Of a DNA stretch of 64,000 nt, positions 55,958 through 64,000 are shown one piece after another. The stretch's first letter is position 1. The number at the start of each line of letters is the position of its first letter. The translations under genes were made by a program, and so were the position numbers. The notes below the pieces were generated by a model. It worked only from the letters and a program-made list of their open reading frames with translations, was not told the DNA's origin and did not search any database. The stretch is from positions 1,364,001-1,428,000 of the forward strand of contig NZ_CP083582.1 in NCBI RefSeq assembly GCF_020091585.1. The letters run 5' to 3'. Origin of the DNA: Kovacikia minuta CCNUW1. Its GTDB lineage: Bacteria > Cyanobacteriota > Cyanobacteriia > Leptolyngbyales > Leptolyngbyaceae.

Positions 55958-56915
55958 CTACTTCGGATGGGCAGTGAGAATTGACCAACCTTTCCCGTTA
56001 CGATTCTTCAAAAGAACAACCTTTGTACCAGTTCGTGGTGAAGATGATAAATCTCCATATCTCACTCCTCTACCTCCTGTAGATCCGTCTCCCTGGTAGT
56101 CCAACTCTAACGTTGGTAAAGAAGAAGAGCTTTTAGTCCACGCACGAACCTCAGCTTTATTCTTAGGACTTACGCACAGTTTGAAAGAAACCGGGTTTCT
56201 AGACAGAATCTAAACGATTAAATGACAGATTTTCGTCCAGAAACCCGGTTTCTGCGTAAGTCCTAATTCTTTTTAATTGTCTGACTAATTGCCTTTTCAG
56301 CAGTTTCCTTACTATCAAAATAGCTGAGTTCACCTGTTAAATCTGAACCACTCTTTGCTCTAGCATTCCATCTCTCTCGTAATTTGCCATCGTCTACCCA
56401 GATACGCTTTAGAATCGTATGCCCTGCACCTCCAAAATTTTTCTCATGTTTCCATATCCATCCCCCAACAGATCCCCCACTAGTTGCCCTTAGAACCAGT
56501 GGAGAATTTGGGAAAGGAAGTTGAGTGAATACATCAGCAAAATCTTGAATTGCTCCGCCAAAAAAGACATCGTCTATGAATCTGCCTGCAAAAAGGAGTT
56601 CCTGTTTGATTAAATCATTACGAATTGCTTCAGCAGCAGCCGTATCTGCAATGCTGTAAGTGAACCAACCAGTTGGATCAATTCCATTGGCAGGGTTGCT
56701 ATTTGTATAGATGTATCTGTGAAGCGTTAACGGCTCATCACGCCTACCCTCAAAGTCGTCTCTTCTTGTAAATCTTCCAGTGTCGGAACTGTAGTACCTC
56801 GCTCTGAGATAATAATCCCCCAGATTCGAGTCATACTGCTCGCCTGCGAACAGGTACTTATTGTCTACATCACCTGTCTCGCCTGTCTTTTCGCCGAAGG
56901 CATCATAACGGGAGT
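55958..56915 (-). pseudogene. RHS-core/RNase A-like toxin tail, interrupted by a MITE
   Basis: The minus strand shows an RHS core end (YLFAGEQYDSNLGDYYLRAR, YYSSDTGRF, IYTNSNPANGIDPTG) and a variable C-terminal domain with GGWIWKHEKNFGGAGHTIL then LRERWNARA, resembling the bacterial RNase A-like (CdiA-CT) toxin. A 102-base MITE adds a stop after SQTIKKN; removing it and one ATTCT duplication rejoins the frame to KAEVRAWTKSSSSLPTLEL and ILTAHPK. The 5' part is missing, so this is an orphan toxin end. Confidence 0.78.
56164..56265. mobile_element. 102-bp MITE with TAGGACTTACGCA ends
   Basis: Terminal repeats TAGGACTTACGCA and TGCGTAAGTCCTA are perfect inverted copies, with inner repeats AAACCGGGTTTCT and AGAAACCCGGTTT. 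A 5-base duplication ATTCT flanks it (56159-56163 and 56266-56270). It has no coding capacity and would be moved in trans. Confidence 0.9.
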
Positions 56916-56997
56916 TTAGGTGCTGAAAGGGGTGGGATTGGAGGGGGCGATCGCACCCTTACAATGAGAACACCTGCACTGCTTTTGCGCTTCACGC

Positions 56998-57870
56998 ATG
57001 ATTGACCACGATCGCCTCTTCAAAGAGCTGCTCTCCACCTTCTTCATAGAGTTCCTAGAACTATTTCTGCCACAGATTGCCAGTACGATTGAACGTGACT
57101 CAATCGTGTTCCAGCCGCAGGAATATTTCGCAGACTTGACTACCGGCGAAACCAAAGTCATTGATTTGCTTGCCAGCGTTCGTTTAGCAGGTCAAACAGT
57201 TGGCTTTCTCATTCACGTTGAAGCGCAAGCGTCATCTGAAGCTGATTTTACCCGACGCATCTTTTTTTACTTTGCGCGGCTCCATCAGAAGTATTTGCAA
57301 CGCATTTATCCAGTGGTGCTTTTTTCGTTTGATGAACCCTACCGCGAAGAGTCTCACCAGTACACCGTCGAGTTTGATGATCTGAAGGTGGTTGAGTTCA
57401 ATTTCTGCGCCATCCAATTGAATCGACTGCACTGGCGAGATTATTTGCATCAGCAAAATCCGGTTGCAGCAGCATTAATGGCGAAGATGCGGATTGAACC
57501 CAGCGATCGCCCCAAAGTAAAAGCAGAGTGCTTACGGCTCTTGGCAACGCTACAGCTAGACCCAGCCAGGATACGGTTGCTTTCAGGGTTTGTCGATACC
57601 TATTTGCGGCTGAATCAGCAGGAGGAGGGTGTGTTCCAGAAGGAAGTTGGTAAACTAGAGAAAAGTGAGCGGGAGAGCGTCATGCAGATCGTCACCAGTT
57701 GGATGGAGCAGGGTTTGGAGCAAGGTTTGGAGCAGGGTCGTCAGGAAGCCCAAACGGCGATCGCACTCAATCTACTCAAGCAGAGAGTTGCGATTGAGGT
57801 GATTGCTCAAGCAACGGGACTGACGATCGCCCAACTCCAACAACTCCAAGCAAACCAACAGCAGGAATAG
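56998..57870 (+). CDS. Rpn-family recombination-promoting nuclease
   Basis: The 290-residue protein has a PD-(D/E)XK core: FKELLSTFFIEFLELFLP, then KVIDLLASVRLAGQTVGFLI and HVEAQASSEADFTRR with Asp and ExQ residues. The C terminus has a repeat EQGLEQGLEQGRQEAQ and a helical tail, usual for cyanobacterial Rpn/DUF4351-like proteins. These proteins cut DNA and may act in defence or recombination. Confidence 0.82.
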   Translation: MIDHDRLFKELLSTFFIEFLELFLPQIASTIERDSIVFQPQEYFADLTTGETKVIDLLASVRLAGQTVGFLIHVEAQASSEADFTRRIFFYFARLHQKYLQRIYPVVLFSFDEPYREESHQYTVEFDDLKVVEFNFCAIQLNRLHWRDYLHQQNPVAAALMAKMRIEPSDRPKVKAECLRLLATLQLDPARIRLLSGFVDTYLRLNQQEEGVFQKEVGKLEKSERESVMQIVTSWMEQGLEQGLEQGRQEAQTAIALNLLKQRVAIEVIAQATGLTIAQLQQLQANQQQE

Positions 57871-58096
57871 CGATCGCCCCTCAAAACCCAACATAATCAA
57901 CGCGATCGCCCTCTCACTTTGGTTGGATTGAGGCATGAAACCCGATGCCCAAGTCATGCTGAATGTTGGGGATGTTGGGTTTCGCTGAACCGGGAGGTAA
58001 TGGGTGAAAAGATTGACGAAGCTCAACCCAACATACGAAGCTACGGCGAGGGGCTAAAGCATTTTAGCCGCCTTGAGAAAGTTGAAACGTAAGAAT

Positions 58097-59030
58097 TCAG
58101 GTGCTGGTATCAGGGATGAGAGAAGGCATGAGCAGATGCTTGGAGGAATCTGTAGTCCGCAAAGCTAACTTGAAAAATTCAAAAGCAGAACGACCTTGGG
58201 CGCGACAGGTCTGAATCACCAAGAGTAGCACTGCGGTTTGAGCAAAGCCCTCCATAGAACGTGAGCCACCACAAACTTTGCGTTTGGTGACGGCTAAACG
58301 CAAGGAGCGTTCGGAGCGATTGTTGTCCGGTGGCACTTGGGGATGGTCGAGAAAATACCACCACTGCTGTGCTTTATCGCGCAAAGAACGTAACAGTAAC
58401 CCCGCAGCGTACCTCGCTTTGGGTAGCCACTGCTGCAGTGCCCCTTGCAGTTGGAGTTTGAAGTCAGCGCTCCAATAACGGTAGGCTGTGGCATCTTGAG
58501 TTTCTCGCCATTGCCCGTGAGCCTCAAACGCCGCATCAATTAAATCGAGAAAGACCTGTGCCAGTTGCGAATTGTTGCCGTGCTTGAGTTTGCCCACCTT
58601 CTTAAAATGCCGTCTCAAATGGGCCAAACATTTCTGCTGAGCACTCGCCGCATAGCCGTTGTAGACACTGAAATCATCGGAACTGAGCACTCCAGCAAAA
58701 CTGTGGCCCAATAGCGTTTCCAACTCTGCTCTAGAGCGAGTATCAGCGGCATGGAACACACAAAATCCTACCCCGCAGACCACCCACATCCATTCCTTGA
58801 TGCCTTTGACCAACCCTGGGGTTTCATCAACTTGGACATGAGCACAGTGCTGTAGCCAACTTCCCAGTTGTTCCACAGCAGGAGTGATAACCTTGGATAA
58901 TCACGCATTGGTGGCTTGTAGAGTGCCAGTGCCGACAGCGATTTGACCCAGTTCCAGCAACAATTCCTGCTGCTTTTCATAGGAAAGATGACCATAGTTG
59001 CCCAACCAAACCAAAAGGACCGTGTAGTGA
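58097..59030 (-). pseudogene. IS66-family transposase fragment
   Basis: The minus strand encodes WLGNYGHLSYEKQQELLLEL, then an in-frame TGA after TLQATNA, then the DDE core with VQVDETPGLVKG, LSSDDFSVYNG and PPDNNRSERSLRLAVTKRK. The N-terminal zinc-finger half and accessory genes are missing, so it is not functional. Confidence 0.82.
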
Positions 59031-59434
59031 AGAGAACATTGTTTTGTGTTGGTTGATAAATGTTAGTCAATTTTCAATGATTTTCTACGCAAAGATCCCC
59101 GGATTCTATGACAGAGAAGGCTGTGTAGTGCTGAGTCCTAACAGAATTCGGGGATCTGAACAATTTCGTAAGTCCCATGTGAATGCCTTTTTCAGGTACT
59201 AAGACAAAGTGCGATCGCCCTAAGGATTGCAAATTAAATAATATCGGCAATTCCAGTCGTAAGGGCTTAGCATTCGGCAAAGGCGCTTTTCGGCTATGGC
59301 AAAGGTTTCTGACCGAATGCCAAACCCCTACAAGTTACTGATTTTATTTTGTTCTTGTTCCTAAGAAGATGTTTTGAAAGTACAATCGGCAAAGGATTGG
59401 TGGCGGATGAAACGAATCGTTTTGAAGCGTGTTT
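59031..59434. other. intergenic region with inverted repeat
   Basis: The only structure seen is GATCCCCGGATTCT facing AGAATTCGGGGATC (59094-59156), a short MITE-like or terminator-like dyad. Minus-strand frames here show no domain and are taken as chance. Confidence 0.5.
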
Positions 59435-60145
59435 ATGGGTAGTTTGAAGCAAATTCTTAAAACAGTAACCCCCGGATTTGTGCGGCGCTATTTGCGGAAG
59501 CTCCACCGCGACTATAAATTTTCGCAAGCTATGAAAAAGTTTGTGAGTGATCCCCAGAGCGTAATTGCCACTCAAAGAACGGTGATTTCTGATTTAATTT
59601 ATGGCTGGGGGAATGAGGATTGGTCTGCCCTGGATGAATATTTGTTGGGTTGTTTAGACCAGGCATGGGTTTGTGAAGGAGCGGTTTTAGAGTGTGGTTC
59701 GGGTCTGACGACGCTAATCTTGGGCGTAATTCTACAAACAAAAGGGCAACACCTTTGGTCCCTCGAACACAATCCTGTTTGGGGCGATCGCGTCAAAAAA
59801 AACTTGAAAAGGTTTGGGATTGATTCAGTGCAGTTGTGTATTGCTCCCCTCAAAGACTATGGAGCGTTCTCCTGGTATGATCCCCCCCTGAATGCGATGC
59901 CAGAAAAATTTGACCTGGTGGTGTGTGATGGACCTCCAAGCGATACACCGGGTGGAAGATACGGTCTATTACCTGTGATGAAGACAAAATTGCAGCCAGG
60001 TACCACTATCCTGCTGGATGATGCTGCACGGGAGCAGGAAAGGGCAATTGCGACCCGTTGGACGAACGAACTGGGTGCGGCTTCTGAAGTTTTGGGTATC
60101 AAGAAACCCTACCTCCGAATTAGCATTCCGATCGGAGTTGTCTAG
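59435..60145 (+). CDS. class I SAM-dependent methyltransferase
   Basis: The 236-residue protein has motif I GAVLECGSGLTTLILGVIL, the acidic residue in LWSLEHNPVWGDRV, and motif IV FDLVVCDGPPSDTPGGRYG with motif VI TTILLDDAAREQE. It resembles methyltransferases of cyanobacterial sugar or lipid metabolism; the substrate is unknown. ATG 59435 (MGSLKQILK) is preferred over 59429. Confidence 0.8.
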   Translation: MGSLKQILKTVTPGFVRRYLRKLHRDYKFSQAMKKFVSDPQSVIATQRTVISDLIYGWGNEDWSALDEYLLGCLDQAWVCEGAVLECGSGLTTLILGVILQTKGQHLWSLEHNPVWGDRVKKNLKRFGIDSVQLCIAPLKDYGAFSWYDPPLNAMPEKFDLVVCDGPPSDTPGGRYGLLPVMKTKLQPGTTILLDDAAREQERAIATRWTNELGAASEVLGIKKPYLRISIPIGVV

Positions 60146-60495
60146 AGTACCCGGCAAGAAATTGGATTGGTGTTCTGGAACTATCCGAATTTTGTCGTTT
60201 TGATTGGAACCAACCCGATTTCTGCGGTCTGGAGGTCGATGCCTTGATATGCTTCTAATGTTTCTTGTCAACGTTTTCGTATAACTGAAACCTGGCTTCC
60301 AGGGTAAAAACAGAACAGCATTTCTGTATGATGATGAGAGCGATCGCAATCGATAGGGGTTGTGAACGGTGCGTCAAACACCCTGCTAAAATCAACAGGG
60401 GTTTAGGTTGCAACTGCTTTCATCTTCTATTCAAGATTGCTCAGCTAAACCTTTTGGTAAATGCCCTAACGTTTGATAACTCTGGAGATACTCCT
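60146..60495. other. psbI upstream region
   Basis: No gene is seen in these 350 bases. The frame starting at 60328 is only an upstream extension of psbI. The region holds the promoter and leader of psbI; no clear promoter boxes were picked. Confidence 0.5.
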
Positions 60496-60612
60496 ATGCT
60501 TACCCTCAAAATCGTTGTCTATATTGTCGTTGCCTTCTTTATTTCCCTCTTTGTATTTGGCTTTTTGTCTAACGATCCTGCCCGCAATCCGAAGCGGAGA
60601 GATTTAGAGTAG
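60496..60612 (+). CDS. psbI: photosystem II reaction centre protein I
   Basis: The 38 residues [20 protein letters not shown] then [18 protein letters not shown] match PsbI, a one-helix subunit next to D1 in photosystem II. Length and sequence are those of cyanobacterial PsbI. The longer frame beginning at 60328 is not the gene. Confidence 0.95.
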   Translation: MLTLKIVVYIVVAFFISLFVFGFLSNDPARNPKRRDLE

Positions 60613-60717
60613 ACTGAAGCGACTTGCATTTTCAGCGTAATTTAGGGGGCAGTAGTAATCTGCTGCCCTTCGTTCTGTTGTGAATGACAAGTTTTCGTCC
60701 GTCTCATTTTGCTGAGT

Positions 60718-63453
60718 ATGCCCTACCTGGCTTCGCCACCTGAATCCCCACCGTCTGCTGTTATTCTCCCTGCTGAGAAGAGCGTTCATTCCAGTCCCTT
60801 AGCATCTGACTTCTCTGGAGCTGCCTCTTCTCAAACAGCCACAATGGGCGCACTAGAGCTTTCTGCTCCTGCAAAATCTTCTGAGCGACCACCGTCGCCT
60901 ATTTCAACCAGCGACTTTTTGAAGCAGGCAGGGGCATCCCAGGCTCGGTTCTTGATTGCTCCCGACCCAATCAATGAGGCGAAAACGGATGATTGGAAAT
61001 CAGATGTTCAGACGCCACCTACTCGTTACAAAATTTCTGCTGGCGTAGCCTTTAACCCGCTTTTAGGGGAGGCGGTGTCTCAGGAAAAAACATTTATTCA
61101 GCAAAAAGAAAGCCCTGATCCCGCCAGCCTGGTTCAAGTTTTTGAATCTGCCCCCCTGCCTCCAGCCTATTCATTTTCGGGGGTGGTTGGAAAGCTGCCC
61201 GGAGTTAGCGAGGCAAGTTTAATTTCTAGCTTAGATGATGTGATTCATCTGGATGAATTGCCCCGTAATTTGAGTCTGGCAAATTTATCTGTGCGCGTCA
61301 GAAATGCAGGCGCACAGCCCCCTTTTTTTCGCGGTTATTTTCCGGCTGAAACCGCTCAGTTACCATCGATTACGCCTAACGTTCAGCCCGCCATCCGCAG
61401 TGGTGATGTCCCCTTGCAGTCTTTGCCGACGACTCCAACCTTTCCTGCACCCGATCGACCGTTGCCGAATGGCGATCGCCCCGTTTATTCGTTTCCAGAA
61501 CAACCCCCCGATACTGCTCAACCGCAAAAACCCGTGGCACCTGAGGGGCAGGGTAATGGCGGAACTCCTCCGACCGTTGCCACTCCCAAAACTGCTCCCC
61601 AGGTTGTTGAGCTGACCGCCGATCGCCAGGAATACGACGAGCAGCGCAAAATTTTTACGGCTGAAGGCAAGGTTTTGATGCGCTATCAGGGTGGTCTGTT
61701 GGATGCCGATCGACTTCAAGTCAATCTGGATAATCGGGTTGCAGTGGCAGAAGGAAATGTGGCGTTGACCCGTGGTGGTCAGGTGTTACGCGGGCAAAGG
61801 TTGGAATACAACTTTGTCCAGGGGGTTGGGACGATTCTAAACGCTCGTGGCGAAATTTTCCTAGCCTCTAACAATTCGGATCTCGGTCCGGATCTGGCAG
61901 GCAATACAGGAGCGGGTACGGCGTTGGGGCGTCCGGTCAGCGATCGCGTCACTTCCGCCCAACCGACCCAATATAAAGGAACGACAGGAGGGGCTTCCTT
62001 CGGTTTCGGATTTGGTCGAGACATTAGTCGGGTACCCGGAGGCTTGCCAAATGGCGGTCGGGTTAGAAGACTGCGGTTTGAGGCAGAGCGCATTGATTTC
62101 ACACCGGAAGGCTGGGTCGCGAAAAAAATTCAAATTACGAATGATCCTTTTTCACCTCCCCAACTGGTTCTGGAGGCAGATCAGGCAAAGCTGACCCGGT
62201 TAAGCCCACTCCAGGATGAGTTGGTGGCAACCCGCCCCCGTCTCCTGTTTGATCAAACCGTGCGAATTCCAATTCCCTTTTCCAGAACGATTCTTGATCG
62301 TTCCGAGCGGCAGCCCCCTCTGTATCAGTTTGGGTTTGACGATGAAGATCGGGGTGGCTTTTTTGTCCAGTTCCCCTTTGAGCTGATTACAACCGAGAAG
62401 TTTCAGTTCTCCCTATCTCCTCAAATTTATATCCAGCGCGCGATCACTGATAGTGATTCGGTTTTCAGCGCAGACAACTTTGGTTTCGTTAGCAGGTTGC
62501 GTTACATCATTAGTCCCTGGACAACGCTTCGAGGCAGAGCCTCCCTGACCAGCCTGGATTTGGATGAGGCTCAAAATAACTTACGTGCCAGTCTCCGATT
62601 GACTCAATACATTGGTCTCAACACCCTGGCACTGGAGTATAGCTATCGCGATCGTCTGTTTAATGGTTCGCTTGGATTCCAAACCGTTCAAAGCAGTCTG
62701 GGAGCAGTCTTTTCGTCACCCACCTTCCTGCTTGGCAACTCAGGCATTTCCATGCGCTACCAGGCAGGATTTCAATACATCAACGCCGACACAGACCGCA
62801 CCGAATTACTTGAACCCGATCGAGAGAATAATCGGGTCGATTTAGGGCGGTTTCAGGCATATGCCGCTTTTGGCAAATCATTCAGCCTATGGTCAGGCAA
62901 ACCACTTCCCGCTACGCCTGATCAGGGATTGCGATACTCCCCTGTCCCAATTACGCCCTATATCAGCTTAGGTCTGGGGCTTACTGGCGTTTCAAGCACC
63001 TACACCAATGGCGACAGCCAAAATAACCTGGTTGCCAGTGTTGGTTTATATGGTCAGTTTGGTCACTTCGCCAAAAAATTTCTGGACTATACAGGGTTCA
63101 GCATCACCTATTACCAGACGATCGGTTCAGGACAATCTCCCTTCCTGTTTGACCGCTCAGTTGATAACCGCGTCGTTGCTTTTGGCTTTACCCAACAACT
63201 GTATGGTCCAATCCGTCTGACAGTTCAAAGCTCCATCAACCTCGACTCAACTGCGGAAATCAGCACCGACTATATTCTTGAATACAGTCGGCGTGCCTAC
63301 GGAATTCTTGTCCGTTACAACCCCGTGCTTGAGATTGGCTCAATCAACCTGCGTGTCACCGAATTTAACTGGACCGGCGGCACCCAACCCTTTGCAGGTT
63401 CCGATGTAACCCCTGTCCAAAGCGGAATTCGCCTTGGTTCACCGGATGACTAG
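60718..63453 (+). CDS. DUF3769 LptD-like outer-membrane protein
   Basis: The protein has about 911 residues. The N-terminal 300 are Pro/Ser-rich and disordered. An OstA/LptA-like repeat follows (TADRQEYDEQRKIFTAEGKV, GNVALTRGGQVLRGQRLEYN), then a large C-terminal beta-barrel with many alternating aromatic strands (SQYIGLNTLALEYSYRDR-type). DUF3769 proteins are the cyanobacterial LptD counterpart and insert lipopolysaccharide into the outer membrane. The start may be ATG 60718 or TTG 60709. It follows psbI by about 105 bases. Confidence 0.85.
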   Translation: MPYLASPPESPPSAVILPAEKSVHSSPLASDFSGAASSQTATMGALELSAPAKSSERPPSPISTSDFLKQAGASQARFLIAPDPINEAKTDDWKSDVQTPPTRYKISAGVAFNPLLGEAVSQEKTFIQQKESPDPASLVQVFESAPLPPAYSFSGVVGKLPGVSEASLISSLDDVIHLDELPRNLSLANLSVRVRNAGAQPPFFRGYFPAETAQLPSITPNVQPAIRSGDVPLQSLPTTPTFPAPDRPLPNGDRPVYSFPEQPPDTAQPQKPVAPEGQGNGGTPPTVATPKTAPQVVELTADRQEYDEQRKIFTAEGKVLMRYQGGLLDADRLQVNLDNRVAVAEGNVALTRGGQVLRGQRLEYNFVQGVGTILNARGEIFLASNNSDLGPDLAGNTGAGTALGRPVSDRVTSAQPTQYKGTTGGASFGFGFGRDISRVPGGLPNGGRVRRLRFEAERIDFTPEGWVAKKIQITNDPFSPPQLVLEADQAKLTRLSPLQDELVATRPRLLFDQTVRIPIPFSRTILDRSERQPPLYQFGFDDEDRGGFFVQFPFELITTEKFQFSLSPQIYIQRAITDSDSVFSADNFGFVSRLRYIISPWTTLRGRASLTSLDLDEAQNNLRASLRLTQYIGLNTLALEYSYRDRLFNGSLGFQTVQSSLGAVFSSPTFLLGNSGISMRYQAGFQYINADTDRTELLEPDRENNRVDLGRFQAYAAFGKSFSLWSGKPLPATPDQGLRYSPVPITPYISLGLGLTGVSSTYTNGDSQNNLVASVGLYGQFGHFAKKFLDYTGFSITYYQTIGSGQSPFLFDRSVDNRVVAFGFTQQLYGPIRLTVQSSINLDSTAEISTDYILEYSRRAYGILVRYNPVLEIGSINLRVTEFNWTGGTQPFAGSDVTPVQSGIRLGSPDD

Positions 63454-63631
63454 GTGAGAAAGCAGGAAGCAGAGCGATCAGGAGACAAGCACCCCTTCCC
63501 CCTTCCCCCTCCGCCCTTTCCCCTTCCCCTTTCCTACAAACTCCTACTCAATCGCTGATTGTCTGATGCGATTCGTCTAAACTTGAGATTAACTTGATGA
63601 CAAAAAGGTTCTCCTGTTGCGGCGAGGGCAC

Positions 63632-64000
63632 ATGACCGAACTGGTAAAAGGTTCAACAGAGCTATCCAACAATTCTGCTGCCACTGATGCAGCAAATTTG
63701 CTGCGTCACTATAGCTTTGATTTGGATGAATCAACGATCGATCAACACCTTGCCCACTGGCTAGAAACCTACCCTGTCAATTGGGTCAGATTGGCAATTG
63801 TGGAAGCCCTTTATCAGGGACGATATAAAGCCATCTCAGTCGAACAAATCCTGGTGCTCTGGAAACGGCGAGGGCAACCGCTGTATCACTTTAATCATGA
63901 ATTTGAACGTTTGGTTTGTGATAAGTTTCCCCGCGATTTGTTGTCTTCTGATGACTCCACCTCTAGCAGGGAAGAAGCAATTTCTCCGACCAAAGCTCCA
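63632..64000 (+). CDS. conserved cyanobacterial protein, 3' cut by window edge
   Basis: From ATG 63632 the frame is open to the window end (123 codons): an N-terminal polar tail, then WLETYPVNWVRLAIVEALYQ and GRYKAISVEQILVLWKRRGQ, PLYHFNHEFERLVCDKFP. This is a helical domain seen in cyanobacterial proteins of unknown function. The leader upstream is a CCCCTT-rich low-complexity tract. Confidence 0.7.
   Translation, partial: MTELVKGSTELSNNSAATDAANLLRHYSFDLDESTIDQHLAHWLETYPVNWVRLAIVEALYQGRYKAISVEQILVLWKRRGQPLYHFNHEFERLVCDKFPRDLLSSDDSTSSREEAISPTKAP

Overview
The window is chromosomal DNA from a cyanobacterium, probably filamentous and Leptolyngbya-like (the genus is a guess). The evidence is psbI, a DUF3769/LptD-like outer-membrane gene, a DUF92/VTE6 gene, a GUN4 domain, a XisH remnant, many HIP1 octamers (GCGATCGC), and the block rpsP-KH-phoH.

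Bases 1 to about 31,200 are an accessory island that reads as an integron gene-cassette array with no integrase inside the window. Six attC sites lie in + orientation (attC1-6, 361-11489). At least two more lie in - orientation (29897-29989, and 27401-28190 split by an intron), with two further remnants at 20829 and 31148-31202. Each clear site has RYYYAAC...GTTRRRY ends, imperfectly paired inner arms and an extra unpaired G in the same arm. The outer boxes of successive sites are complementary, so cassette borders can be read off. Cassette cargo is mostly defence and stress genes: PD-(D/E)XK nucleases, a methyltransferase, SDR plus HxlR, DUF262, VapBC, an AraC/SDR/aldo-keto reductase set, a complete type III restriction-modification locus of about 6.6 kb, an Mrr-like nuclease with an HNH protein, and a DUF4258/YgiT pair.

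An ORF-less group II intron of about 700 nt sits exactly at the attC core. A 3' fragment of it lies at a second core, and a head-to-head remnant of two 3' ends lies at a third. Between the two opposed halves of the array is a nest of insertion sequences (11.5-20.4 kb): an IS21-like element inside an ISKra4-like element, a second IS21-like element, and a truncated inverted copy of the first.

From about 31.4 kb rightwards there is ordinary cyanobacterial chromosome interrupted by IS110, IS5 and IS66 elements and small palindromic MITEs. It carries DUF92, leuS, a GHL10 hydrolase, a subtilase, a Nudix/HAD pair, a DeoR regulator, DUF1275, rpsP-KH-phoH, an FAD oxidoreductase, an FtsH-type protease, an Rpn nuclease, psbI and DUF3769. 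An RHS/RNase A-like toxin has been inactivated by a 102-bp MITE, while its putative immunity gene looks intact.

Several large genes (leuS twice, the subtilase, the FAD oxidoreductase, the Tat-SDR) carry single-base frameshifts. Assembly or sequencing errors are the simplest explanation, so these should be checked before calling them pseudogenes.
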